Shown here in pieces: positions 1 through 12,100 of a stretch of 64,000 nt of DNA. The notes beneath the pieces are model-generated. The model ran no database searches. It was given only the letters and a program-made list of their open reading frames with translations, and had not been told where the DNA came from. The DNA is from Bufo bufo (lineage: Eukaryota > Chordata > Amphibia > Anura > Bufonidae). Made by a program: the position numbers and the translations under genes. Location of the stretch: the NCBI RefSeq assembly GCF_905171765.1, contig NC_053392.1, positions 39,011,114 through 39,075,113 on the forward strand, given 5' to 3'. Within the stretch, counting starts at the first letter, position 1. Each line of letters opens with the position of its first letter.

Positions 1-48
1 CCCCAGACCCTGCATACGAGTCCTCACATGGGCTCTCGTGGTACTCAC

Positions 49-178
49 TGATCATGTTCTCGTCCAGCGGCAGCGACACCCCGACATCACAGATTTTGAT
101 GGACTCAAAGTCTCCTTTGATGACAACGTTGGAGGACTTGATGTCTCCGTGGAGGATTTTTTTATCAATGTGCAGGTA
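49..178 (-). CDS. PBK: PBK coding exon 5 (catalytic loop and DVG motif)
   Basis: This 130-nt exon follows a polypyrimidine tract and CTCCAG acceptor (complement of 179-184) and ends at GTGAGTACC (complement of 40-48). It encodes [19 protein letters not shown] and continues through [20 protein letters not shown] and DVG are the PBK-specific forms of the HRD and DFG motifs. No later exon is in the window. Confidence 0.94.
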
Positions 179-3100
179 CTGGAGGGAAAAGTAAGAACAT
201 ATGAAAGAGGTGAGACATACGCGGTGCAGAACATCCCAGCCGGCCCCATGACAACCCCTACAGTAACAGTCTGGCCCCTGCGACCTCCACAAATACCGAT
301 GAGCCCCTGGTTTCAGAGTTGACGTTGCTTGTGTAGTCACTTGGCACAGAAATAAATGCCGGACACGGCCAAATGTGAAGGGATTTCCAACGCTTCTCCC
401 AGTCATTTCTACGGAAAGTAGCGGTGTACGTACCGCCAACCCTCCAGCCGTAGATCAGGACTTCATGGTCCATCTCACACCCTGGTGGTATATCGCTAGG
501 ATATGCTAATGTCAGATAGGTGTCTGTCCCAGAGGTAGGACCCACACCTATCTGATGTTGCTGGCTTTTCCTAGCGATATATTTTACCAATGTGTAAGAT
601 TGGCCAACCCCTTTAATCTGAATACCAGGGGACCAGTCCCTGGAAGAACCCTGAATACAGCTCTGGATGGGACTGCAGTATGGTCAGGACATAACGTCAG
701 TAGAAGAATCACCACTGAGCTCTGGCTTTATTAACTTCTTGAAGAGCTTAACATGCGCAGTGCGGGTCGGCAAAAGTTGCAGAAGGAGTTGGTCACCAGC
801 CTGCCAGCCAATGATCAGCGCTGGCAGGTTGGTGACTTTTAAAATATTACTTTTATAAATATAATGTGTTAAATGGCTTCTGTGCTCCTCTGCTGGTCCT
901 TTTCGTCGGTTGGTCCCAGCAGAGGAGCAGACATCACTGTGAGTACCCACCAACACCACACTTAGCCCCAGATCACCCCCCATCACCCCAATTAACCCCT
1001 TGATCACCCCTGTCAATCACTAGTGAAAGGGAAAAAAGTGATCAGTGTAAACTGTCACTTTTTTTTCCCACTAGTATTGACTGTTATGTTTAGGATAGTT
1101 TAGGCCCCTTGGTTAGGTAGTTAGCGTCAGTTAGCGCCCAGCCCACCGCAGTCACTGATTCGCTGATTAGCGTATCGCTAATCAGCATTTGCACTTTTAT
1201 AGTATCTGTAAGTGATCAGAACTGATCACGGTCAGATCTATAATTGTGTGTATTTAAGATACTGCGCTAAAGGACAAATTTTAGAGATCAATGTTACTAT
1301 ACAGGTATTGCAACTGGATGCAGGCTGGCATGCGAAGATGTGTCACTATACAGGTGTTTGAGCTGGTCGGAAACCGCTTACCTGTAGTGAAGACCTCAGT
1401 TGGCGTGCTTTTGTCTGCGTCCCTGTAGGTTCGGTGAGGCGGCTTTTTTCCTTTTCTTTTCTTTTCTCTACTTTTTTGCTGCTTTATTGCTTTGATTATC
1501 AGTTCATTTTTTCTTTCTTTATTCTTTGTTCTTTATCGATGCTTTGGGTCAGGATGGGGTAATCCAGCTGCAGGATGGATCGGCGTGCTGCCTCGTGCCC
1601 CGGCCGGTGGCACGCTGCTGCCGCAGGTGGAGGTGTGTGTAGGGGAGTGGTTGGCGCTCACTTGGAGTTGGTTAGTGACGTCACTAAAGCGGTCAAGCAA
1701 TGACCGACAGGTGCCAGGTATCCTTCTCCAACGCGTTACGAACTGCACGCTGTTCTCCCTCAGGGAGTGTTGCCTGGCTGTTCATGCACCCTTTTTATAG
1801 GCACTTCTCCAGAGCTTTAACCTCTTCCCTGCCAATCCTGCATGAATTCAGTGTCATTCACCTATTCAAAAGCGAACAATTCTAGCTCCGCATTTAGTCC
1901 GTTTGGTATTAGGCTGTCCATATTGAATATCCATTTGGATTCCTTTTTTGACATCTCGTTGATTTAGTCCCCCCCCCTCTTATTAGGTGGTATTATTTCA
2001 ACCCCACAAAAACGGGATCCAGCAAAATTTCCCCCATGCTTTATACTGTAATGACGCGATAATGGATGTCCTTCATATTTTCTGGTTATGTTATATATAT
2101 GTTCTCCTATTCTTTTCTTTAGGGTTCTCTTGGTGCGGCCCACGTAGATTTTATTGCAAGGGCATGTTAAGGTATATATGACCCCTTTACTATTACAGGT
2201 AATGAAGTGTTTTATGATGTGTTTATAGGATCCCTCGGAGTTGCTGATTTCTGTTATTATTTTTTTATTTTTTGATATTTTGCATCCTCTACAGGTTCTA
2301 CACGGATGGAACCCTCCTAGTCCTCCTCCTTTTAATTTCTGATTTTTTTCCCCTACATTGGTTCCTGTACATCTACCTGTTGAGGCAATTATGTTACCTA
2401 TATTTTGTGCCCTTCTGAATACAAATTTTGGGTCTTTCGGGATAAATTCTCCTATTATTTTGTCCTCTTTAAGGATGTCCCAGTGTCATTTTACTATTCT
2501 TTTGAATATTGGGACCTGATCACTGTATGGTGTTATAATGGGTGGGATTTTTGTGTTGGTTTCAATATCCAGAGTACTTTGTATTTTTATTCTCATTTTT
2601 CTTTTTAGCTGTTAGTAGAATTTGTCTGTTTAGTTGGTTTATTTCAATCTTTTGCTCCGACAATTTTGTTGTGTCATATCCCTTATGTTCCAATTTTTTC
2701 TGTAGTGTGTCTGCCTCCTTTTCATATTCCTCTATTTCTGTGCAGTTTCGTCTTAGCCTCATGAATTGGCTCCGCGGGATGTTTTCCAGCCATTTGGGAA
2801 GGTGGCAGCTATTCATCGATATGAAGCTGTTTCCATCTGTCGGTTTGCTGTAGGTTTTGGTAAGTAATTTGTTTCCCTCTATGTAAATGGTTAGATCCAA
2901 AAAGTTAATTTCTGTAGAACTAAATTCCAAATAAAAATCATTTTTATTAATATCTTTTAAAAATTCCAGCAGTTTTGTTTCTCCCCCATCCCATATAAAA
3001 ACAATATCGTCGATAAAACGTCGCCAGAGGACGAGACCCGCACGGGGGGCGCCAAATGGGTGGATGGTCAACTCCTCCCACCACATAGGTTAGCGAACCC

Positions 3101-6100
3101 CGGTGCGAATCTCGTCCCCATCGCGGTACCCCACGTCTGTAGGTAAAATTGTTCATTGTATAAAAAATAATTTTTAGTTAAAATGAACATAATACATTCT
3201 GTTTTGTGTGGTTCTTGCCGCGATACCGCTGCTTTTTGCATACAGCATCCACTGAGCGCCACCCCTGCAATTCTTCTATCCTACTTGCTCATACCAACCA
3301 CAAGCTTTGGGGGGCTGCTAGTGTTCTCTGCTATTGTTAATAACCACACGTACCAGCATCTATATGGCGGAACTGTGGTGGGACAGAAAGGAACGGATCC
3401 AGAGAGTTCATTCTATCTTTGGATCCAATTCCATAAAAAACTCTAAAAACAACAATCATGTGGATACACACTTTCCATTCATTAGAAATACTTTGCGAAA
3501 TCTAGAAGACATGCTAACCATAGAACTAAAAGACCTATGGGAGATAATGACATTGGAAAAATACCTGGAGTGGAACATTGTGCCAAAAGGACTGAAAGTA
3601 GAAAAAACCCTATCAGGAGACATGGGTGATAAAGAAATTATTAGGGATGTCCCGATACCAGTATCGGTACCGATACCGATACCGGGCATTTGCACGAGTA
3701 AATGTCCCCGATACCACTGCCGATACCTGTGCACCGCTTCTATGGGGGGGCATTATTAGCATAGCATGTAGTGGAGCTGTGTGTGTACAGGGTGCATGTA
3801 GCAGAGCAGGAAGTCTGGGGTGACAGTCTCTGACTCATTCGATTCGTTTTAACTAATAAACTCTCAGACGATTCTCTGAGTCCCTGCAATAACTATAATT
3901 ACATCACAGTCTGCTCCACTGTGTTTGCCAGGAGCGAGTCCCTCTAAAGGTGTAGTGTCTGTCTTCTATGGCCCTGGTCCTTCCCTTCCTGCCTGCAAGC
4001 TGCACATTGATCTCTAAAAGCAGGCATTAGGGCAAGAAGAAATATACATTACTGTATGATGGCCGCAAGACTATTATACTGAGGAGGGGGGGCTTCAAAA
4101 ATTGTTGTCCTGACTCCTTACAGTAGCGTCTCCTTGTGGCCGCCTCATACAGTGTAACGTCTCCTTGTGGCTGCCCCCCATACAGTATAACGTCTCCTTG
4201 TGGCTGCCCCCCATACAGTATAACGTCTCCTTGTGGCTGCCCCCCATACAGTATAACGTCTCCTTGTGGCTGCCCCCCATACAGTATAACGTCTCCTTGT
4301 GGCTGCCCCCCATACAGTATAACGTCTCCTTGTGGCTGCCCCCCATACAGTATAACGTCTCCTTGTGGCTGCCCCCCATACAGTATAACGTCTCCTTGTG
4401 GCTGCCCCCATACAGTATAACGTCTCCTTGTGGCTGACCCCATACAGTATAACGTCTCCTTGTGGCTGCCCCCCATATAGTATAACGTCTCCTTGTGGCT
4501 GACCCCATACAGTATAACGTCTCCTTGTGGCTGCCCCCCATATAGTATAATGTCTCCTTGTGGCTGCCCCCCATATAGTATAATGTCTCCTTGTGGCTGC
4601 CCCCATACAGTATAACGTCTCCATGTGGCTGCCCCCATACAGTATAACGTCTCCTTGTGGCTGCCCCCCATACAGTATAACGTCTCCTTGTGGCTGACCC
4701 CATACAGTATAACGTCTCCTTGTGGCTGCCCCCCATATAGTATAATGTCTCCTTGTGGCTGCCCCCATACAGTATAACGTCTCCTTGTGGCTGCCCCCAT
4801 ACAGTATAACGTCTCCTTGTGGCTGCCCCCATACAGTATAACGTCTCCTTGTGGCTGCCCCCATACAGTATAACGTCTCCTTGTGGCCGCCCCCATACAG
4901 TATAACGTCTCCTTGTGGCCGCCCCCATACAGTATAACGTCTCCTTGTGGCTGCCCCCCATACAGTATAACGTCTCCTTGTGGCTGCCCCCCATACAGTA
5001 TAACGTCTCCTTGTGGCTGCCCCATACAGTATAACGTCTCCTTGGAATGTTATAGTTCTGTTTTTGGGCCTTTTGGTTGGTCAGTGGTCAGAAAATACAT
5101 GTGTGTGTATTTTATTGTTAAAATTAGTATCGGTAATTGGTATCGGTGAGTACTTAAATAAAAGTATCGGTACTCGTACTCAGTCTTAAAAAAAATGGTA
5201 TCGGGACATCCCTAGAAATTATCACTGAATGGAACCAGATGTTCCATGACTTCTCAAGAAAAGCCATCAGCTTCATCATCCATAAAAGAAAGCAGAGACT
5301 AACAACCATGAGTAAAGAAATATGCACAGCTTTTGAAAAAATACGTCCTTGGAAAGACGACCCAAGCATACAACCGCTGGTTGACAACATAAGAACAAGA
5401 CTGTATTACAAAGAAATAGAAATAAAAGAAAAGAAAATGTGGAAATTCAATAGAGACTCATTACCAACGCACATATTCAATCATGAACAAACTGAAGATC
5501 TCAGTGCTCTAGAAACTATAGATGAATTATCTATAGAAACATCAAATATTGAAGATACATCCTTCTCAGTATACAATCATACAGAGGAGATCCACACAGA
5601 GTATAATGATACAGACCCTCCACCAGCTACAACTAACCACGTGACAATAGAAGCCCAGACACACAACCCCAGCATTGTGCAACATAATAGATATAGTCCA
5701 TTGAGTCAATTAATAGATGATGACATAAACCAAAATGGTAACACACAACCGATAATGAAGCCAAAAAAGAGAACAGAAAATACCAGCAATAAGAGTGAGG
5801 GGAAAGGTGAAAGATTCTCACTAAGAAGACACAATACAAATACATCATACAGCGCAGCATTGACAAATGGAAAACATCCTGGAGAAACAGGAGAAGACAC
5901 AGCAGATATACAATCAGCGACAAATGAGGAAACCAATCAGGAAAATCAAGAACATTTGGAAACAACAAGAAGAAAGAAAGATAGCATCAAAAAAACAGTA
6001 AAAAAGGATTTTTTTCAGGTCCGAAAAAATACAAACAAAAAAAGGGATGCAGAGGGGGGAAATTCTCCAAAAAAAAGAAAAAAACCAATAGGGAAAACAG

Positions 6101-9100
6101 AAACGGAGGAAAAATGGGGACAAAAAATATACAACCTTAGCGACCACACTCTAAAACCAGGGGAGGAAAAAATCCTCAAAAAGGGACTAAAATTCGCCCC
6201 CACGGTACACCTCAACAAATTTGAGGCATTCATCGGGGTGAGAAAATTTATGAGGAACCTAGCCCTGAAAAAATACTTTATAAAAAAAAAAATCAGCAAA
6301 TAATCAAATGCCCCAAAAAAACCAACATAAGGAAATACGCAAAGATACAGAGGAGGAGCCGACAGATATCTTCAAACACACCAATCTAAAACCTAAATCA
6401 AGACATAACCCCATACAGGAATACTCCTCAGCCTTAAACAGTTTTATGAACCAAGTAACAAGGGACATAAGGAAAATTAAATACCCAAAAAACCCTCAAT
6501 ATATGCGTAATATCTCGGAGGAAGAAAAGAAAGCCATCTTCAGCATGCAAAAAGATCACAACATCATCATACGCCCAGCTGACAAAGGGGGGGGGCATTG
6601 TACTACTCAACACCAAGAACTACAAAAAGGAAACCGAAAATATTTTAAGTGACGTAAGGACATACAAAAAACTAAAAAGTGACCCCACTGAACTGTTCAA
6701 AAAACAACTAAAAGGGCTAGTCCAAAAAGGGAGAGATATAGGCATTTTTAATAAAAAAGAAGCAACTTTTATAAACAACATCCATCCAAAAATTGCTGTA
6801 CTATACCATAATCCCAAAATACACAAAAATATGAAAAACCCACCAGGGAGACCTATTGTGTCAGGTATAGACTGCCTCACTAGCTCACTATCCAGATATA
6901 TTGACCAGCAATTACAACCTTACGTGCAGGCACTTCCAACCTATCTTAAAGACACCCAACACACTCTACAAATCCTTAACAATACAGAATGGAAAGACAA
7001 TTACATAATGGGCACACTGGATGTAAAATCATTATACACCGTGATAGAAAACAGTAAAGGAGTGGACGCTGTTCAACACTTTTTAACAAAAAAAGGAGAA
7101 ATGCCTGAAACACAGATTAACTTCTTGGGAGAATGTATTATGTTCATTTTAACTAAAAATTATTTTTTATACAATGAACAATTTTACCTACAGACGTGGG
7201 GTACCGCGATGGGGACGAGATTCGCACCGGGGTTCGCTAACCTATATGTCGGGTGGTGGGAGGAGTTGACCATCCACCCAGGTGGCGCCCCCCGTGCGGG
7301 TCTCGTCCTCTGGCGACGTTTTATCGACGATATTGTTTTTATATGGGATGGGGGAGAAACAAAACTGCTGGAATTTTTAAAAGATATTAATAAAAATGAT
7401 TTTTATTTGGAATTTAGTTCTACATACAGCAGTAAAGAAATTAACTTTTTGGATCTAACCATTTACATAGAGGGAAACAAATTACTTACCAAAACCTACA
7501 GCAAACCGACAGATGGAAACAGCTTCATATCGATGAATAGCTGCCACCTTCCCAAATGGCTGGAAAACATCCCGCGGAGCCAATTCATGAGGCTAAGACG
7601 AAACTGCACAGAAATAGAGGAATATGAAAAGGAGGCAGACACACTACAGAAAAAATTGGAACATAAGGGATATGACACAACAAAATTGTCGGAGCAAAAG
7701 ATTGAAATAAACCAACTAAACAGACAAATTCTACTAACAGCTAAAAAGAAAAATGAGAATAAAAATACAAAGTACTCTGGATATTGAAACCAACACAAAA
7801 ATCCCACCCATTATAACACCATACAGTGATCAGGTCCCAATATTCAAAAGAATAGTAAAATGACACTGGGACATCCTTAAAGAGGACAAAATAATAGGAG
7901 AATTTATCCCGAAAGACCCAAAATTTGTATTCAGAAGGGCACAAAATATAGGTAACATAATTGCCTCAACAGGTAGATGTACAGGAACCAATGTAGGGGG
8001 AAAAAAAAATCAGAAATTAAAAGGAGGAGGACTAGGAGGGTTCCATCCGTGTAGAACCTGTAGAGGATGCAAAATATCAAAAAATAAAAAAATAATAACA
8101 GAAATCAGCAACTCCGAGGGATCCTATAAACACATCATAAAACACTTCATTACCTGTAATAGTAAAGGGGTCATATATACCTTAACATGCCCTTGCAATA
8201 AAATCTACGTGGGCCGCACCAAGAGAACCCTAAAGAAAAGAATAGGAGAACATATATATAACATAACCAGAAAATATGAAGGACATCCATTATCGCGTCA
8301 TTACAGTATAAAGCATGGGGGAAATTTTGCTGGATCCCGTTTTTGTGGGGTTGAAATAATACCACCTAATAAGAGGGGGGGGGGACTACATCAAGGAGAT
8401 GTCAAAAAAGGAATCCAAATGGATATTCAAAAAGGAACAGCCTAATACCAAACGGACTAAATGCGGAGCTAGAATTGTTCGCTTTTGAATAGGTGAATAA
8501 CACTGAATTCATGCAGGATTGGCAGGGAAGAGGTTAAAGCTCTGGAGAAGGGCCTATAAAAAGGGTGCATGAACAGCCAGGCAACACTCCCTGAGGGAGA
8601 ACAGCGTGCTGTTCGAAACGCGTTGGAGAAGGATACCTGGCACCTGTCGGTCATTGCTTGACCGCTTTAGTGACGTCACTAATCAACTCCAAGTGAGCGC
8701 CAACCACTCCCCTACACACACCTCCACCTGCGGCTGCAGCGCGCCACCGGCCGGGGCACGAGGCAGCACGCCGATCCATCCTGCAGCTGGATTACCCCAT
8801 CCTGACCCAAAGCATCGATAAAGAACAAAGAATAAAGAAAGAAAAAACAAACTGATAATCAAAGCAATAAAGCAGCAAAAAAGTAGAGAAAAGAAAAGAA
8901 AAGGAAAAAAGCCGCCTCACCGAACCTACAGGGACGCAGACAAAAGCACGCCAACTGAAGCCTTCACTGCAGGGAAGCGGTTTCCGACCAGCTCAAACAC
9001 CTGTATGGTGACACATCTTCGCATGCCAGCCTGCACCCAGTTGCAATACCTGTATAGTAACATTGATCTCTAAAATTTGTCCTTTAGCGCAGTATCTTAA

Positions 9101-12100
9101 ATACACTTCATTGCCTTTCCTGTGCGGCAGTTTTGTGTGGTTCTTGCCGCGATACCGCTGCTTTTTGCATACAGCATCCATTGAGCGCCACCCCTGCAAT
9201 TCTTCTATCCTACCAGATCTATAATTGTATTAGTGTCACCTTAGCTCGCCCTCCACCCAAAACGCAGTGTTTGCCCGATCAGGCCTGATCGGTCGCCCAC
9301 ACGTGCGTTCACCCACGCCCGCCTCGCCACAGTGACAAAAAAAATTTTTTCTTTTTTTTTTATCACTGCACAATCACTTTACAAGAGCTGCGGCTATAAA
9401 AAAAAACAGTTTTGATATTTTTTATCAATCGCAGCGGCCTCCGGTACTTCGCTAGCCTCCCCTTTGTAAGACAGGTTTGCTTTTTTTCTTGGGTAGTCTC
9501 AGGGAATACCCCTAAATTTAGTAGTCCAAAATGTCAAACGGGGGGTATTCTTCTGAAGAGGCCTACAGGATTCTGACCCAGTCGGATGAGGAAAGGGAAC
9601 CCTCATCTGACGAATCTAGCGGGTCAGAATATGAACCTGTAGAAAGCAGTGGCTCTCTAACCCAAAGTTCGGACGATGAGGTTGAGGTCCCTGATACCAC
9701 CAGGTGTACCCGGCCCCGTGTTGCTAGACCACAGGTTGCGCAGGATCCGCTTCAAGGGCAGCAGAGTGGGGCTGGGGCTGGCGCTGCCAGATCACGTGGT
9801 GAGGCATACACCAGCAGCGCAGCCCTCCCTGGACCTAGTACCAGCACTGCCGTACAACATGGTGAAGTGGCGAGCACCAGGGCAGTTGAAGCTGGTACGG
9901 TGGCACGTGCAGTAGTTCCCCCGTCGCAGCCACCGCACAGACAGGCCCTGGCACATGTGGGGTATTTATACTGCCCTGGCATTTTAGGGGCCCTAAAGCT
10001 TGAGAAGAAGTCTGGAATCCAAATGCCCTCCTAAAAAAGGTACTCATTGGAATTTGGGCCCCTTTGCGCACCTAGGCTGCAAAAAAGTGTCACATGTGGT
10101 ATCGCCGTACTCAGGAGAAGTAGGGCAATGTGTTTTGGGGTGTACTTTTACATATACCCATGCTGGGTGAGAGAAATATCTCTGTAAATGACAACTTTTC
10201 CCATTTTTTTTTTTTTTAATACAAAGTTGTCAATTTACAGATATATTTCTCTCACCCAGCATGGGTATATGTAAAAATACACCCCAAAACACATTGCCCT
10301 ACTTCTCCTGAGTACGGCGATACCACGTGTGACACTTTTTTGCAGCCTAGATGCGCAAAGGGGCCCAAATTCTAAAGAGCACCTGTAGGATTTCACAGGG
10401 CATTTTAACGCATTTGGATTCCAAACTACTTCTCACGCTTTAGGGCCCCTAAAATGCCAGGGCTGTATAAATACCCCACAAGTGACCCCATTTTGGAAAG
10501 AAGACACCCCAAGGTATTCCGTGAGGGGCATGGAGAGTTCATGTAAAATTTTATTTTTTGTCACAAGTTAGTGGAATATGAGGCTTTGTAAGGAAAAAAA
10601 AAAAGTAAATTTCCGCTAACTTGTGACAAAAAATAAAAACTTCCATGAACTCACTATGCCCATCAGCGAATACCTTAGGGTACTAGAAAACGGCTGTGGT
10701 GGTGGCTCACTGCTAATTACCTATGATATGGTGCTACCAACCCAAAAGAGAGGACACCCTACCTCTTAGAGATAAGATAGGAAATAAAGATATATGTTGG
10801 GCGAGCACCCTTCTTTCTTTTTAAAAAAACCTCACTGTGTTCAAATAAAACCGTGAGAAAATCATAACAGAAAAAAAAAAAAATCGAAAGTCTCTAAAAA
10901 AAATATAAAAAAAAAATTAAAAAAAAAACGATATTCTAAAAAATTGGATATCTGAAAATAATCAGAAGTCCAAAAAAAAAAAAATCGGAAGTTTGAAGAA
11001 CTATGTCAAAAAAAATCGGAAGCGTCTAACATAAGTAAAAAAAATCGGAAGCACCGAATTTTAAATTCTAAAGTTTGGACTCAAAATCCGGCGTCCAGGT
11101 TTTGACGACAGTCCTACAGAGTATATAAGGCGGATACAGACAGGTGTAGCGTAACCACTGAGGAAGTGATAGTTATATTTCCCGAAACGCGTCTGGTAAA
11201 CGCCATACACCTGTCGGAATACTTTTAGTCACATGGCCATGCAGACATTATTATAATATCTGGAAGATCGAATCTTTGAATCGACACAGTAGAGACGTCA
11301 TCACCGGACGAAAAAGGAAGTCACGCAAGTGTGATCCCGCGAGATCTTGCGAGTGCGGCTATCGAGGAGTGCGACGCAAGACGCCGGAGTTTCCCGCACC
11401 ACTCGCCCCCCGACGAACATTAGCGGACACACGTGGACTATCCCTGGAAGGAGGAGGTAAGCGGCTGAACAGCCGAGAGTACCGTTAATCATTTTCCAAT
11501 TGAACATCATTCATATCCTGATAAGAACCCCCGGACTGAATTTGAATATTGCCGATTGTACCTATAAGGAACATTACCGGACTTGACCACTCAGTATAAA
11601 TAATACCACCATATAAAGCCGAGTGTGAGTGCCGTTTGTGGACTATAGACCAAACCCTCCCAGCCTTATAAATAACATCTACAATTGCGGTTTTTCTATT
11701 GAATCTTTGCTGAATAAGCTAAGGACATAAACATCAGGCCTTACAAGGAATCTCAAGTGCCATATGGCGGAATAGCCCCTTATGGGCACTACCAATATTT
11801 ATTCAAATATTCATCAGTCGCTCCATTGTGGTTATTGCCAATTTATTGATGCATTTTTATTCATTTTATGTATCTGTTTTTATCTTGATTGACATTTTAC
11901 CTTGAATACCTTAGGGTGTCTACTTTCCGAAATGGGGTCATTTGTGGGGTGTTTGTACTGTCTGGGCATTGTAGAACCTCAGGAAACATGACAGGTGCTC
12001 AGAAAGTCAAAGTGCGGAAATTAATTTTTTGGCACCATAGTTTGTAAACGCTATAACTTTTACCCAAACCAATAAATATACACTTATTGCATTTTTTTTT

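Larger units (their letters stand above)
3364..8488 (+). pseudogene. PLE reverse transcriptase / GIY-YIG endonuclease (broken)
   Basis: PLE proteins reverse-transcribe the element RNA and nick DNA with a GIY-YIG nuclease. The frame opens at ATG 3364 ([10 protein letters not shown]), is interrupted by the hAT insertion and resumes at 5223 in the same frame. A basic low-complexity region (5560-6120) is followed by [19 protein letters not shown] (about 6130-6190). Reverse transcriptase motifs: ADKGGG (6575-6595), [14 protein letters not shown] (6885-6930), [15 protein letters not shown] (7199-7243) and [10 protein letters not shown] (7318-7347). A cysteine cluster (CRTCRGC, about 8050-8070) precedes the nuclease ([20 protein letters not shown], 8168-8227; then RIGEHI). 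Breaks: a stop and shift at 6301-6308, a frameshift in the G run near 6590, stops at 7785 and about 7860, and a G-run frameshift near 8380. It is recently inactivated and otherwise complete. Confidence 0.85.
3200..9213 (+). mobile_element. Penelope-like retroelement, nearly full length
   Basis: A PLE of the GIY-YIG endonuclease-bearing type. It is bounded by an 80-bp direct repeat (3201-3281 and 9130-9212, the pseudo-LTR) and, with the inverted copy, by a 15-bp target duplication. It encodes one long open frame (3364-8488, now broken) and carries a hammerhead-ribozyme-like fold at 8587-8628. A hAT element (3642-5214) sits inside the coding region. The whole composite lies in PBK intron 4, antisense to PBK. 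Confidence 0.88.

Noticed and set aside
4027..5025. Long open frames (up to 332 codons) on the minus strand
   Set aside because: They are translations of a 33-bp tandem repeat; several frames are open at once and no flanking coding signal exists.
11276..11488. 70-codon ORF in the hammerhead-bearing element
   Set aside because: No similarity to any known domain and short enough to occur by chance.
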